Assembly (NCBI RefSeq): GCF_003443615.1
Contig: NZ_CP031967.1
Span: forward strand, 4,030,001-4,094,000
Length of the DNA: 64,000 bases
Source of the DNA: Alteromonas sp. BL110
GTDB taxonomy: Bacteria > Pseudomonadota > Gammaproteobacteria > Enterobacterales > Alteromonadaceae
Reading direction: 5' to 3'
Shown here: in pieces, positions 35,893 to 46,265 of the stretch
Layout of the letters: each line of letters opens with the position of its first letter
Position numbering within the stretch: position 1 is the first letter of the stretch
Translations under genes and position numbers: made by a program
Notes under the pieces: model-generated
The model's input: only the letters and a program-made list of their open reading frames with translations
What the model was told of the DNA's origin: nothing
Database searches by the model: none

Positions 35893-36516
35893 CTATTTGC
35901 CGGCAAGCCCCTGCGCGACAAATGGCACAAGATGCTGGATGACTTCTTTTATATCTACGTGTTTATGAAAATCAGACTCAGCAATTTCTGTTAATGCCTG
36001 ACTCGATGCCATCGAAAAGACGAAACTTCCCATCGCGAAATGCAACCGCCAGAACAGCTCTTCCTCAGGAAGTTCAGGTAAACAACGTCTGATAGCGTCT
36101 ACTAGGGCGCGTATACAGTAACCATAATCATGCATCAAAAACTTGCGCAAGTGCCCTTGTGTTTCGTTATACCCCCGGCCAAGCAATTTTACAAAAGTGG
36201 CAGTGCCCTGCTCGGATATAGCATTAAGATTTAACATGGGGGGGATAAGCGAATATAAAAGCTGCTCAATGCCTTTGGCGCCTTCAATAGGCGGGAGAGC
36301 GTCTAAGCAAGTCTTAACTTGTGGCATAAGCTCATCAAAGTATCGCTTAAACACCGCTTGTATTAAGTTTTTCTTACTACCAAAATGGTAATTCACCGAC
36401 GCTAGATTTACTTCTGCTCTGGCAGTAATTTCCCGCATCGAGGTTTGGGTAAACCCACTTTGAGAAAACAAGTATTCCGCCGCATCTAATATATCGTTTT
36501 TAGTATGCCGTGCCAT
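35893..36516 (-). CDS. TetR-family regulator, PsrA-like
   Basis: The N-terminal helix-turn-helix (TSMREITARAEVNLASVNYHFGSKKNLIQAVF, residues about 25-57, shown here only in part as ligand-independent core) resembles PsrA, the fatty-acid-responsive repressor of Pseudomonas and relatives. The C-terminal half is the ligand-binding helical domain with conserved Trp-Arg-Leu-His-Phe. In this family the ligand is often an acyl-CoA or fatty acid, and the window encodes acyl-CoA dehydrogenase and lipase genes. Regulation of those genes is inference. ATG start at 36516. Confidence 0.82.
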   Translation of the reverse strand: MARHTKNDILDAAEYLFSQSGFTQTSMREITARAEVNLASVNYHFGSKKNLIQAVFKRYFDELMPQVKTCLDALPPIEGAKGIEQLLYSLIPPMLNLNAISEQGTATFVKLLGRGYNETQGHLRKFLMHDYGYCIRALVDAIRRCLPELPEEELFWRLHFAMGSFVFSMASSQALTEIAESDFHKHVDIKEVIQHLVPFVAQGLAGK

Positions 36517-36618
36517 ATTCTTTTTATTATCTTTTGTCGGTTAAAAATTTTAAGTCCATCTGTGCTTATTAACGGAATTATACGTCATGCCGCAACAAAC
36601 ACAGAGTGTTTATAGCTA

Positions 36619-37659
36619 TTAAAACCAATGACGCGCTTTGTTCATACTTTTCATAAACACACGCTCAACAACATTAGCTGCCGACATACCCAGCTTTTCC
36701 GCAACATTTTTCTTCACAGCATACTTAACACTGAAAATTTCGCGTGCTGGGTAATGCGAAAGAATGTAGTCATCGGAAGTGGTGATGTCGTCAACCAAGC
36801 CAAGTGCTTTTGCTTTAATTCCTGGCCAATACTCACCAGTAGCTACTTTGTCTATATCCATTTCAGGACGCTGACTTTGCACGAAATCTTTAAAGAGCAC
36901 ATGAATCTCTTCAATTTCCTCTCTAAACTTGGCGCGGCCTTCATCGTTATTTTCACCAAAAATAGTTAGCGTACGCTTAAACTCACCGGCAGTATGCTGC
37001 TCAAATTCGATATCGTTTTTCTTCAGCAACTTATTGAAGTTAGGCAGTTGGGCTAGAACACCAATGCTGCCGATATACGCAAACTGTGAAGCCAGCAATT
37101 TATCGGCAACACACGCCATCATATAGCCACCGCTAGCTGCAACTTTATCAACAGCAATGGTCAATTTAAGACCCTTTTCTTTAATACGCTGTAATTGCGA
37201 CGCAGCAAGTCCATAACCGTGTACTACGCCACCACCACTTTCAAGGCGGACCAAAACCTCGTCTTCTTTATTTGCTACACACAAAATAGCGGTGATTTCT
37301 TCACGCAGGTGCTCGACCTCATTGGCATCCATAGACCCTTTAAAGTCGATAACAAATAATCGAGACTTTTCTGACTCGTCACCCTGATCTTTCACTTTGT
37401 TTTTAGCCTTGCTCTTCGCCTTGGCCTCTTTTTTCTGTTCTTTAGCTAACTTTTTTAATGCGTTTTTATCTAAAAGGACTTCTTTAGCGTAGTTTGTAAT
37501 GTCCTTTAATTGCTCAGAAATAGACACGATTTCAAGTTGTCCTTTCCCCTGCTTCTGTTTACTTGCTACACCAACTATGGTTGACACAACAACAACGAAG
37601 GCAATAACTAACGTTACAGCTTTGGCAACAAACAAACCGTACTCGTACAAAAACTCCAA
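36619..37659 (-). CDS. sohB: Inner-membrane protease SohB
   Basis: This S49-family serine protease opens with MEFLYEYGLFVAK, closely like E. coli SohB, followed by a transmembrane helix (about residues 10-30). A Lys/Ala-rich linker leads to the catalytic domain with AASGGYMMACVADKL (nucleophile Ser) and IGSIGVLAQ. The catalytic Lys is expected in the ERTLTIFGE-like region (GEFKRTLTIF). The start is TTG with AGGAG 6 bases upstream. Monocistronic. Membrane anchored with the active site in the periplasm. Confidence 0.92.
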   Translation of the reverse strand: MEFLYEYGLFVAKAVTLVIAFVVVVSTIVGVASKQKQGKGQLEIVSISEQLKDITNYAKEVLLDKNALKKLAKEQKKEAKAKSKAKNKVKDQGDESEKSRLFVIDFKGSMDANEVEHLREEITAILCVANKEDEVLVRLESGGGVVHGYGLAASQLQRIKEKGLKLTIAVDKVAASGGYMMACVADKLLASQFAYIGSIGVLAQLPNFNKLLKKNDIEFEQHTAGEFKRTLTIFGENNDEGRAKFREEIEEIHVLFKDFVQSQRPEMDIDKVATGEYWPGIKAKALGLVDDITTSDDYILSHYPAREIFSVKYAVKKNVAEKLGMSAANVVERVFMKSMNKARHWF

Positions 37660-37715
37660 ACTCTACTCCTAGTAAAATAAACGGGTAAGCAATGTTGTTT
37701 ACCCACAACGTAAAG

Positions 37716-37747
37716 AGCGGCCTTACCCGATATAAGGCAAAGCCGCT
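37716..37747 (-). terminator. Hairpin downstream of the acylase gene
   Basis: On the minus strand AGCG pairs with CGCT and GCCTTA with TAAGGC, giving a two-part stem 30 bases after the acylase stop. The T-run is short (CTTTAC). Confidence 0.45.
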
Positions 37748-37778
37748 GATGTAATTGCGTTATAATACCAGTCTCATC

Positions 37779-40304
37779 TTATTCTGACGATAGGTTAACC
37801 TGCTCAATCTTGTTTGCTTCGATCTCCTCATCAGTGAAATAGATATCCCGAAGCGTTGGTTGCGTAGAATAAAGCTGTGTTTGGTCTAAGAAATGCTCAC
37901 TTTGGAACTTACGAGACTGTGAGTAAGTGAGTATACCTCTGCCCTTTGGCCCTTCATCAGTGAAGTTAATAACCATTGCCCAACTTGTGCCATAGTTAAT
38001 GTGATAGCCTTCAGCTTCAGCACTCATCGCCGTATTATTGTTAATGGTTTCGTAGCTGTGTTTAGGTAACTGGGTACCATTACTGTTGCTTCTTACATCA
38101 AATACGTTAAAGCCACCTTCAATATTATGAGCACCCGCCCACGGTAGCTTAACACCTGAGGCAGTGCCATCTGGCAAGCTACGTTCAACAAATTGCACTT
38201 CACCTAGCGGGGCATCAAATGCTACCCCAGCTTGTTCAATGACCTGCGTAGCTCGCGCCAATTGCTCAAGGGTAGTATCATTTTTAACTAAACCCGATGG
38301 CGTTGTCACGGGGGCGTCTAGAGAAAACGGTACTTCCCACTGCGGTGCTTGGTTAAACTGAAAGGCAAATTCTCTGAATACATGTGCACCAGTACTCGTA
38401 AGATTCATTGTACCGTCCCAGTCCTCTAAGGCCGCACAGGCTTGTGATACATCAACACTCGCTCCGTCTACATCTACTGGTGTATCACCTTGATCGGCGC
38501 ATAGTTCAAGCAGAGATGGCAGTATGTTCTCTGCTAGATAGCTTCGGTTATTTAATAATAGCCCCTCAACCTCCTCGGGTGTAAAAGTACCATCACTCCC
38601 AGCCTCATTTTCAATAAACTGCTGCCCCATGCGTGAGCGCAAAGACTGTTGATTCTCCACACTTCCAAATAGAGGATTACTGACAACGATGGGAGAGTTT
38701 AGATTGGTTAACCAATAGCTATTGTTTGAATTCTGTACCGAGTCAGTGCCCTCATACTTCGGCGCTTCTTCATAAGGAACTGGGCCATCAAAGTCGAACT
38801 GAGAAATATTACCCGGTAATACGGTAAACCCAGCAGCGGCTTTCGTTTGAATGAGCAACGGGTTCGTTGTTAACTGTTCAATAGCCGTTTCAGTTAAATT
38901 CGGTACCGTAGAGTCGTCGATATAAAATACTTGGCCATCAGCCGACGCAGCCATGGTGTTATTGAAAATAACCCCGTCATAGTCTTTGAACGCCTGCTTA
39001 AACTCATCCATTGATGTGGCCATATTCATAGCCAGCCAATGATCAACAATATCAAAATTAGGCAGGTTAGCGTCTTTAATAGCAAACGCATTGTTAGTGT
39101 TCCAATCAAAGTTACCCGGCACTTCAATCATTGGGCCGTAGTTCGTGTAATAGGCAGTCTTATTCAGCTTGATGGTTTGCCCGCCACCTACTGCAACATC
39201 TATTTGAAGTGGCTTTTCATAGATAGTACGCTTGCTTCCATCTACCACATGAGTGAGTCCTGATGTATCGTTTTCATCAAGGCTCAGCTGATACACAACG
39301 AAATGCTCTGCGGTAGAGAATGTGTGGGTCCACGCTACGTTTTCATTGAAACCAATGTTTACTGCACCTGGTAAACCCGTAAGGGAGCTACCTGTTACGT
39401 TTAGATGACCCGGTACTTGGGCATGGAAGTTCCAGAAGCGCAAGTTTCCTGTGTGAGGAAAATGAGGGTTACCCAAAACCATTCCCTTTCCATTAGTCGT
39501 TTTATCGCTACCTAACCCCCACCCGTTAGAACCCATTTCTTGGGGATTTCTATCTGGAAGGCCCACTGTTGGCGTAATTTTAAATGAAGAGGCAGCTTCA
39601 CTTGATGAGGCAGCTGGTGTTGGTAGGTAACTCTCTCCTTGTGGCGCAGCAATAAACATTGGGCCTAAGAAATTAGCTGCACCAGGCAAGAGCGCGACGC
39701 CAAGCGAGTATGTTAATAGATCAACACTATCAATTTCTGTGACCCAAGGTTGTCCTGCACAGCTTTGATCTTGGTCTTCTACAGGAGTTTCATTTAAGTA
39801 TCTGTTATACCCCGCCGTATAACCCTGAAACATTGCGCGAGAATTTGCAGACAAGCGCGGTAAATTCTCTTCCGCGAGCTCTCTGATACCAAGTGTTAGA
39901 AAGCCAAAATCGTTAATGAGGTGCTCAGAATCGCCACTACCAGGTACTTGGTCTGGGCCAAAAAATTTAGCACGCTCAGAATTGTACTTAACAATTTGGT
40001 CAGCCAGTACACAAAGATTATCTCTTGCAAATGCGTAGCCCACCCCATATGCCATGCTCTCGAGGTTATCAGCTTTTACATGTGGGACACCGTAGGTCGT
40101 CCATGTTACGTCAGCCGACAAAGTACCGTCCGGTGCAAAAGCAGTAATAGGAGTAGGCGGCGGTTCAGGTGTAATAGCTGTAGGCGGCGCTGGTTGTTCT
40201 ATATTTGAAAAATCGTTGTCGTTATCGCCACATGCGGTTAATAGCCCGGCAAGTGAAAGTGCAATAAGCGTCCGTTTGGACGTCAATAGGTGTTGATTGG
40301 TCAT
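37779..40304 (-). CDS. Penicillin-acylase-family lipoprotein (Ntn hydrolase)
   Basis: The N-terminus is a lipoprotein signal (LAGLLTAC, lipidated Cys at residue 25) followed by a Pro-rich linker. The remainder is the alpha/beta precursor of an N-terminal-nucleophile amidase: autocleavage before S259 in MGSNGWGLG would release the beta chain, and GNPHFPHTGNLRFW and NENVAWTHTFS follow. Family members hydrolyse penicillins, acyl-homoserine lactones or aculeacin-type acyl chains; the substrate here is unknown. The protein should be anchored in the cell envelope. It is upstream of sohB on the same strand but separated by a hairpin. Confidence 0.88.
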   Translation of the reverse strand: MTNQHLLTSKRTLIALSLAGLLTACGDNDNDFSNIEQPAPPTAITPEPPPTPITAFAPDGTLSADVTWTTYGVPHVKADNLESMAYGVGYAFARDNLCVLADQIVKYNSERAKFFGPDQVPGSGDSEHLINDFGFLTLGIRELAEENLPRLSANSRAMFQGYTAGYNRYLNETPVEDQDQSCAGQPWVTEIDSVDLLTYSLGVALLPGAANFLGPMFIAAPQGESYLPTPAASSSEAASSFKITPTVGLPDRNPQEMGSNGWGLGSDKTTNGKGMVLGNPHFPHTGNLRFWNFHAQVPGHLNVTGSSLTGLPGAVNIGFNENVAWTHTFSTAEHFVVYQLSLDENDTSGLTHVVDGSKRTIYEKPLQIDVAVGGGQTIKLNKTAYYTNYGPMIEVPGNFDWNTNNAFAIKDANLPNFDIVDHWLAMNMATSMDEFKQAFKDYDGVIFNNTMAASADGQVFYIDDSTVPNLTETAIEQLTTNPLLIQTKAAAGFTVLPGNISQFDFDGPVPYEEAPKYEGTDSVQNSNNSYWLTNLNSPIVVSNPLFGSVENQQSLRSRMGQQFIENEAGSDGTFTPEEVEGLLLNNRSYLAENILPSLLELCADQGDTPVDVDGASVDVSQACAALEDWDGTMNLTSTGAHVFREFAFQFNQAPQWEVPFSLDAPVTTPSGLVKNDTTLEQLARATQVIEQAGVAFDAPLGEVQFVERSLPDGTASGVKLPWAGAHNIEGGFNVFDVRSNSNGTQLPKHSYETINNNTAMSAEAEGYHINYGTSWAMVINFTDEGPKGRGILTYSQSRKFQSEHFLDQTQLYSTQPTLRDIYFTDEEIEANKIEQVNLSSE

Positions 40305-40465
40305 CGCAAATATTCCCTAATGATGAATGAATAAGTCCGTTTGATCGTGCAGTAAGCGTTTTCCAACACGTTGATTTCTTGTATCAATAAGACTGATCGG
40401 ACCTTGCATTTACACTACATTAACATATGCAAGCATTCAAATAACATTTCGCGCGTAAAAACAAA

Positions 40466-40489
40466 AAAGCCGGCATTGAAGCCGGCTTT
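40466..40489 (-). terminator. Terminator after the VolA-like lipase gene
   Basis: AAAGCCGGC (40466-40474) and GCCGGCTTT (40481-40489) are perfect 9-bp arms, with T6 following on the minus strand. Confidence 0.85.
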
Positions 40490-40545
40490 AACTCGTTAAA
40501 ATGTAAGCAGGTGTAACACTGCTTTATCGCGCAAATTATAAATGC

Positions 40546-43143
40546 CTAGTTTGCAACAACACTCTCATCAGAAATCGGAAGTGCTAGCGCGTCAGACGCA
40601 ATATACCCTGCCACTTCCTTTTGCATTTCTGTAGTTGCCGCGGCGCTTGCTGCCGGGCTTAAACTAGAGGCATGTGCACCGCTATTAAACTGAACAAGGC
40701 CGCTAATTGGGTCTGTACCAGGACCTTGAGTCGTAGTGACTTGCTCTAAGCCAATTGTCGACGCTAACGGTAGCTGACCAGAAAGAGGTAATGCAGTCGA
40801 AACTGGAATTACCTGATCGGGTAAGTTTTCTTCGCTACCGTCACCTACAACTGTCATCATGTGAACAGGTGTGTTACTTCCCAGCGTTTGTGCATAGTTA
40901 GTTGGGTCACCAGCATCCATTACCGTTTGCGCAGCGAAGGCAAATTCGGCGAATACTGCATTTACTTCAGCTGCTTGCTCTGCAGTTAGGTTATCTTCAA
41001 AAAGAGTAACTGCAGCACTAAGCTGCTCTTCACTTACATCAGTTGTTTCATACAACTGATTAAGCAATGCAACAAAGTCTTCTGACGCCTGTGAAAGCAA
41101 CAAGCCTTTAATTAAAGGTCCAAATGAAGGAGACTCTAATAAGAATTGCGCTACACCACCCCCTGGAGATTCAAGGGAAGCTTGTCTAACCGCAAACATA
41201 CCATCAAGCGCTGCTAAGTCGCCGCCCATTGATGTATTTGCAACCGCTGCAAAATTACCGCCAGTCATTGCGCCTAGCGAAACACCCATAACAGATACAC
41301 GTGACATATCAAACTTAACATTTTGCGCTGCGGTCGTATCTACAACAGCGTTAAGTCCTAAACGCAGACCTAGCAAGTCAGATACGCTCTGACGTAAGTT
41401 GTCGCGAGCGGTTGGCAGGCTAGCAAGGTTCATATAATGCGTTGCACTTACGCTTGTAGCGTTTAAATCATCTGTACCGTCACCATCAAGGTCGAAACCT
41501 CGACTACCATGTAAAGGTTGGTCGATAGCCACTGATGCAATACCTGCTAGAGATAAAGTACCGGTAATCGCAAGCATGTCTTCTTTTTTACTGGTAATAC
41601 CGTGGGCCAAAATAACTACAGGCCAGCCAGCTTCAGGCATGCTAATTGGGAAGCCTAAGGCGCCTGCAATTGCAGGGTCTGGAATAGTTACCTGCACGTC
41701 TAACGTTTCTGTACCCATATTACCGCCTGTCGGTTGTGGATACGGGTTAAACTTAGTAATGTTTCTCGCGCTATCAAGCATTTCGCCATTTATACGAACA
41801 TCAGCAAGACCAAGGGAAGTACACATTTCTGCATTCGGACCTGGCTGAGCATCAGCAAGTAACTCTTGTGGTGCGCTCGCTAGCACGATGCCGCTGTCGC
41901 ACGCTGCTTTCCAAAATTCATTTACCGGTGCCAATGGATTTTCAGCACTTGGAACACCCAAGAAATAAGGCAATGCGATGTTACCTTCATAACGTTGCGC
42001 CGCACAAAATGGACCTGCTTGCGCTAGAATGCCTGTTGATACGCCCACAGCGAATTCGTTCAACGCCCCCCACTGCGCAGCGAGCTGACCCGACGCTGTA
42101 CCGGCAAGACCTGCACAGGTTTCAAGTAAACTAAAGTCAGTTGCATCAATCGCTGCTTGAACATTATCAGGCAAACCTTGTTTACCAAGTTCAACCGCAC
42201 CCGCTACAACAGTTTCATTCACTAGGCCTAGCGCTTCCATGGCATTTGGCGCTGCAGACACATCGCTAACAGTAATCGCCGGAAGTGCAGCTGCAGCAGA
42301 CGGGTCGCCGCCAGCAGCAAGCTGAGCGAATGTTCCAATCATAACCTTCTTGATGGTATTAAGAGAGTTGGCGGTAGACTGGGTAGTAAAGGCCGAGACA
42401 TAAGTGATGTCTTCACGGTCATAACCCGCGCCTATCACAGGGTTAACCAACGAATTAACTAAACCCTGTATTTGAAGCTGTGCATCGCTTGATAGAGGGT
42501 CAGTGTTGATATCTTGCCTTACTAAGTCCCACGTTGTCGAACCCTGTACCGATTTGCCAGACGAATCTTTTAAATCTGTGGTCATAACCAGCATATAACC
42601 CTGAGCAGGTTTAAGTGGCTTTAAAGGAACAAACGTTATGGTGTTGCTATCGGCTAGGCTAAGTACGTAATCGACGCCAAAGGTAAGCTGGTCACCGAGC
42701 TTACATCCCGCTGATGGTGTGGTTATCTGCGCACAATCCGGATCGCTTTGATCAAGACCTAATGTCGCTTCAAATAATAGTACGCCAGATGCTAGCGAGC
42801 TTTCGTCTAAGGATGCGCCTGCAGGCGTATCAACATTGATAACAAACGGGTGCTGAGTTGACCAACCGTCTAACACATTAAGTGCATTTTGCGGGTCAGC
42901 AAAATCTGTAGGGTCATCGACCGGGATATTCAGTGTGTAATCAAAAAAACCGTCATCGCCCGGAAGCATTAGAAGGTCGTTAGGAATGTTCAGGTTCCCA
43001 TTAGCTGGGTCGAAAACAATTCGTGAAAATGGTGTTTGAACTTCTGTTTCGGCTTGAATGTCTGAAAGGGTTTCATCGGAGCCACCACAGCCTGCTAGAC
43101 CCAGCGCAAGGGCCACACTGGAACTTAATACGAGTTTTCTCAT
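40546..43143 (-). CDS. VolA/Pla-1-family surface phospholipase lipoprotein
   Basis: The signal ends in GLAGCGG (lipidated Cys at residue 19). The N-terminal about 300 residues match the bacterial virulence-factor lipase N-terminal domain (PFSRIVFDP, PNDLLMLPGDDG). The C-terminal half is an alpha/beta hydrolase with the nucleophile elbow GVSLGAM (Ser about residue 622), an oxyanion region VILAHGITSK, and a late His (FNSGAHASSL). VolA in Vibrio is a surface-exposed lysophospholipase used in lipid scavenging. The 865-residue length fits. GGGAG lies 6 bases before the ATG. A 14-bp palindrome lies in its upstream region. Confidence 0.9.
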   Translation of the reverse strand: MRKLVLSSSVALALGLAGCGGSDETLSDIQAETEVQTPFSRIVFDPANGNLNIPNDLLMLPGDDGFFDYTLNIPVDDPTDFADPQNALNVLDGWSTQHPFVINVDTPAGASLDESSLASGVLLFEATLGLDQSDPDCAQITTPSAGCKLGDQLTFGVDYVLSLADSNTITFVPLKPLKPAQGYMLVMTTDLKDSSGKSVQGSTTWDLVRQDINTDPLSSDAQLQIQGLVNSLVNPVIGAGYDREDITYVSAFTTQSTANSLNTIKKVMIGTFAQLAAGGDPSAAAALPAITVSDVSAAPNAMEALGLVNETVVAGAVELGKQGLPDNVQAAIDATDFSLLETCAGLAGTASGQLAAQWGALNEFAVGVSTGILAQAGPFCAAQRYEGNIALPYFLGVPSAENPLAPVNEFWKAACDSGIVLASAPQELLADAQPGPNAEMCTSLGLADVRINGEMLDSARNITKFNPYPQPTGGNMGTETLDVQVTIPDPAIAGALGFPISMPEAGWPVVILAHGITSKKEDMLAITGTLSLAGIASVAIDQPLHGSRGFDLDGDGTDDLNATSVSATHYMNLASLPTARDNLRQSVSDLLGLRLGLNAVVDTTAAQNVKFDMSRVSVMGVSLGAMTGGNFAAVANTSMGGDLAALDGMFAVRQASLESPGGGVAQFLLESPSFGPLIKGLLLSQASEDFVALLNQLYETTDVSEEQLSAAVTLFEDNLTAEQAAEVNAVFAEFAFAAQTVMDAGDPTNYAQTLGSNTPVHMMTVVGDGSEENLPDQVIPVSTALPLSGQLPLASTIGLEQVTTTQGPGTDPISGLVQFNSGAHASSLSPAASAAATTEMQKEVAGYIASDALALPISDESVVAN

Positions 43144-43463
43144 CTCTACTCCCTACAAGCATTGTTGTTATTCTGTGTCTAAAACTTAACTCTATTAAAA
43201 GTAGCTTGGTCTACCCTGTCTTTACAGGCGTAGTTGATAGTTTTAAACATGTTAGACCAGTTGTATCTTCCTCAATCTTATTGACTTTGTTGCAACTTTG
43301 CAAAGTTTTGTTAACTACTTTCGTTAACTTTTTTTACGTTTGAAGAATTTTTCATTCATTGTTTTACTTGTACGCTAGGCTGGGTATGATCTGTGGTTAT
43401 ATTCTTAGCTGGGTATTAAAGCCCCATACAACGCGATAAAAATTAACCTTTTGAAGGAAGACG
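43144..43463. other. 320-bp divergent promoter region, volA-like/yciK
   Basis: It is AT-rich and probably holds both promoters. The only feature that stands out is the perfect palindrome AACTTTGCAAAGTT at 43294-43307, 150 bases before each start; a similar inverted pair is at 56645-56671. No -35/-10 pair was assigned with confidence. Confidence 0.45.
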
Positions 43464-44207
43464 ATGAACGATTACAACGCACCTGCGGATTTACTACGCG
43501 ATAAAGTTATTCTTATCACCGGGGCTGGCGATGGGATTGGTGCACAAGCTGCAAAGACTTATGCCGCGCACGGCGCTATCTGTATTTTATTAGGCCGCAC
43601 TGTGTCTAAGCTTGAGGCCGTGTACGACGACATTATCGCCTCAGGCGGTCAGGAACCCGCAATTGTTCCTTTAGATATAAAAGGTGCAACGCCCTCTCAT
43701 TATCAACAGATGACGCAGACCATTATCGATCAATTTGGTCGATTAGACGGTGTGCTTCACAACGCGGGCATTCTAGGACACCTAAGTGCATTTAAAGATA
43801 TAGATGCTAAAGAGTGGCAAGACGTAATGCAAGTTAACCTAAATGGTATGGTTTATATGACGCAGGCCCTTATTCCGGCATTAGAGAAAGCCGAAAATGC
43901 GTCAGTAGTTTTCACTACATCTAGTGTAGGAAGAAAAGGACGCGCGTTTTGGGGAACATATGCTGTATCGAAATTCGCTACAGAAGGCGTAATGCAAACT
44001 CTGGCTGATGAATATCAGAATAAGACGCTGCGATTTAACTGCATTAACCCAGGTGGCACTCGCACTCATATGCGTGCACAAGCTTTTCCTGCAGAAAACC
44101 CTGAAACACTTAAAACACCCGAAGATATTATGCCTATGTATCTTTACCTAATGGGTGATGAAAGTAAGGAAGTAAATGGTCAATCTCTTGATTGCCAACC
44201 AAAGTAA
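43464..44207 (+). CDS. yciK: Short-chain dehydrogenase YciK
   Basis: This is a classical SDR of 247 residues with the cofactor motif ITGAGDGIG, the HNAG structural motif, and the catalytic Ser-Tyr-Lys (TTSSVGRK, YAVSK). The sequence tracks YciK from start to end, including LLRDKVILITG and CINPGGTRTHMRAQAFP. The substrate is unknown. GAAGGAAG precedes the ATG. It is followed by a strong terminator. Confidence 0.92.
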   Translation: MNDYNAPADLLRDKVILITGAGDGIGAQAAKTYAAHGAICILLGRTVSKLEAVYDDIIASGGQEPAIVPLDIKGATPSHYQQMTQTIIDQFGRLDGVLHNAGILGHLSAFKDIDAKEWQDVMQVNLNGMVYMTQALIPALEKAENASVVFTTSSVGRKGRAFWGTYAVSKFATEGVMQTLADEYQNKTLRFNCINPGGTRTHMRAQAFPAENPETLKTPEDIMPMYLYLMGDESKEVNGQSLDCQPK

Positions 44208-44234
44208 TCAATTAATTTTCATGCTTCTTTAAAC

Positions 44235-44270
44235 AAAAACCGCTTAAGTTTGCACTTAAGCGGTTTTTTT
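44235..44270. terminator. Bidirectional terminator between yciK and glnS
   Basis: AAAAACCGCTTAAG and CTTAAGCGGTTTTT arms surround a 6-base loop, with A- and T-runs on both sides. Confidence 0.9.
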
Positions 44271-44299
44271 AAGCATATAGCGCGTAATCGATAATTATA

Positions 44300-45967
44300 T
44301 TACTCGCCCATTTTCGCCCATGTGTCTCTTAGACCTACTGTACGGTTGAAAACTGGCTTGTCGGCTGTACTGTCTTTGTCTACGCAGAAGTAACCAGTAC
44401 GTTCAAACTGCCACGCGCCAACTTCAGGAACATTGTTAACCAAGCCTGCTTCCACCCAGCCCTGTTTGATTTCCAAAGAGTCAGGATTAATAGCATCGGT
44501 AAAGTTTTCCTCAGCCGCCGGATTAGGCACATTGAACAAACGATCATACAATCTAAATTCTGCTGCCTGGGCCGTAGCTGCGTCCACCCAGTGAATAACG
44601 CCTTTCACCTTGCGTCCATCAGCTGGATCTTTACCCAATGTTTCTGGGTCGTAAGTACAGTAAACGGTAGTTACATTGCCGTCTTCGTCTTTTTCAACGC
44701 GATTAGCTTTAACGACATAGGCGTTACGTAGACGTACTTCTTTATCTAGTACTAAACGTTTGAACTTTTTGTTTGCCGATTCTCGGAAGTCTTCTGCTTC
44801 AATATATACTTCACGACTAAAACTGATGCTACGTGTACCCATGGTCTCATCATTAGGATGATTCGGTGCAGTCAGCGTTTCGGTTTGCGCTTCATCGTAA
44901 TTTTCAATAACAAGCTTAATTGGGTCTAGTACTGCCATCGCACGCGGCGCGTTAGCATTTAAGTCATCGCGAATACAGGCTTCCAACATAGACATTTCGA
45001 CCATGTTGTCCATCTTGGTCACGCCAATTCGCTTACAGAACTCAACCACAGAACCTGGTGTATAACCACGACGGCGTAACCCCGCTATAGTAGGCATACG
45101 GGGGTCGTCCCAACCGCTCACATGATTTTCATCGACTAGTTGAATAAGACGGCGTTTGCTTAATACCGTGTATTCAAGGTTTAGGCGCGAAAACTCATAC
45201 TGACGAGGTGTACAGTCAATTGAAATATTTTCAATAACCCAATCATAAAGACGACGGTTGTCTTGGAACTCTAGGGTACATAATGAATGCGTGATCCCCT
45301 CAATAGCATCTGAAATGCAGTGAGTAAAATCGTACATTGGATAGACACACCATTTATCACCGGTTTGGTGATGGTGTGCATGTTTGACTCGGTAAATTAC
45401 CGGATCGCGCATACACATGAACGGCGACGCCATGTCGATTTTGGCGCGCAAGCTACACTCGCCTTCTTTGTAGTCGCCTGCCGTCATCTTGGCAAACTCA
45501 AGAAGGTTAGTTTCAACGTCTGTGTCGCGATAAGGGCTGTTTTGACCTGGCTCTTTAAGCGTACCACGCATCTCGCGCATTATTTCTTGCGCAGAAAAAT
45601 CTACGTAAGCTAAACCTTTTTCGATAAGCTCAACAGCATATGCATGAAGTTGGTCAAAATAATTCGATGAATAACGCGCTTCGCCATCCCATGTGAATCC
45701 GAGCCACTGAACGTCTTCTTTTATAGAATTAACGAACGTAATGTCTTCTTTTGCCGGGTTAGTGTCGTCGAAACGCAGATTGCACGACCCTGTATAGTCT
45801 TGTGCAATACCAAAATTCAAGCAAATAGACTTGGCATGACCAATATGTAAAAAGCCGTTCGGCTCTGGTGGAAACCGAGTTTTAATAGCGTCATGTAGAC
45901 CACTAGCCAGGTCTTTATCAATAATCTGACGGATAAAATTGGTCGGACGGTGTTCAGTCTCGGCCAT
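44300..45967 (-). CDS. glnS: Glutaminyl-tRNA synthetase
   Basis: This class I synthetase of 555 residues has the HIGH motif as HIGHAKS, the KMSKS-type VLSKRRL, and the anticodon-binding beta-barrels in the C-terminal 200 residues. Specific blocks include [12 protein letters not shown] and [13 protein letters not shown]. It charges tRNA-Gln. I use the ATG at 45967 ([11 protein letters not shown]), which has AGGGGAA upstream; an in-frame ATG at 46000 would add 11 residues. Monocistronic. Confidence 0.97.
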   Translation of the reverse strand: MAETEHRPTNFIRQIIDKDLASGLHDAIKTRFPPEPNGFLHIGHAKSICLNFGIAQDYTGSCNLRFDDTNPAKEDITFVNSIKEDVQWLGFTWDGEARYSSNYFDQLHAYAVELIEKGLAYVDFSAQEIMREMRGTLKEPGQNSPYRDTDVETNLLEFAKMTAGDYKEGECSLRAKIDMASPFMCMRDPVIYRVKHAHHHQTGDKWCVYPMYDFTHCISDAIEGITHSLCTLEFQDNRRLYDWVIENISIDCTPRQYEFSRLNLEYTVLSKRRLIQLVDENHVSGWDDPRMPTIAGLRRRGYTPGSVVEFCKRIGVTKMDNMVEMSMLEACIRDDLNANAPRAMAVLDPIKLVIENYDEAQTETLTAPNHPNDETMGTRSISFSREVYIEAEDFRESANKKFKRLVLDKEVRLRNAYVVKANRVEKDEDGNVTTVYCTYDPETLGKDPADGRKVKGVIHWVDAATAQAAEFRLYDRLFNVPNPAAEENFTDAINPDSLEIKQGWVEAGLVNNVPEVGAWQFERTGYFCVDKDSTADKPVFNRTVGLRDTWAKMGE

Positions 45968-46230
45968 TCGCTTGTTCCCCTTATGCACGTAATATTTCAA
46001 AATCTCGCTGAGTATAACACTCTCGCAATTACTTCAACCATGTTTTATTCAAAGAAGCCTAACAAGTGATTGATTTAAGAGCGATCCACATTCAAAGCGC
46101 ACTAGAAAAACTACATCAAAACCTGCTGAAACATACCAAAGAAGTCACGCTTCATTAACTTTGAATAGCATTTAAGCACATGCCAAGCAAAAAGCGGGCG
46201 ATATACGAAAAATGTGGTAATCTAACTTGG

Positions 46231-46244
46231 CGACAACATTGTCG
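46231..46244 (+). promoter_or_regulatory. Palindrome just upstream of the LacI-family gene
   Basis: CGACAA and TTGTCG flank a CA spacer, a 14-bp palindrome ending 21 bases before the ATG at 46266. It could be an autoregulatory operator. Its sequence differs from the shared motif in front of the amylase genes. Confidence 0.35.
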
Positions 46245-46265
46245 TAGCAGCAAAACATGGTGTTT

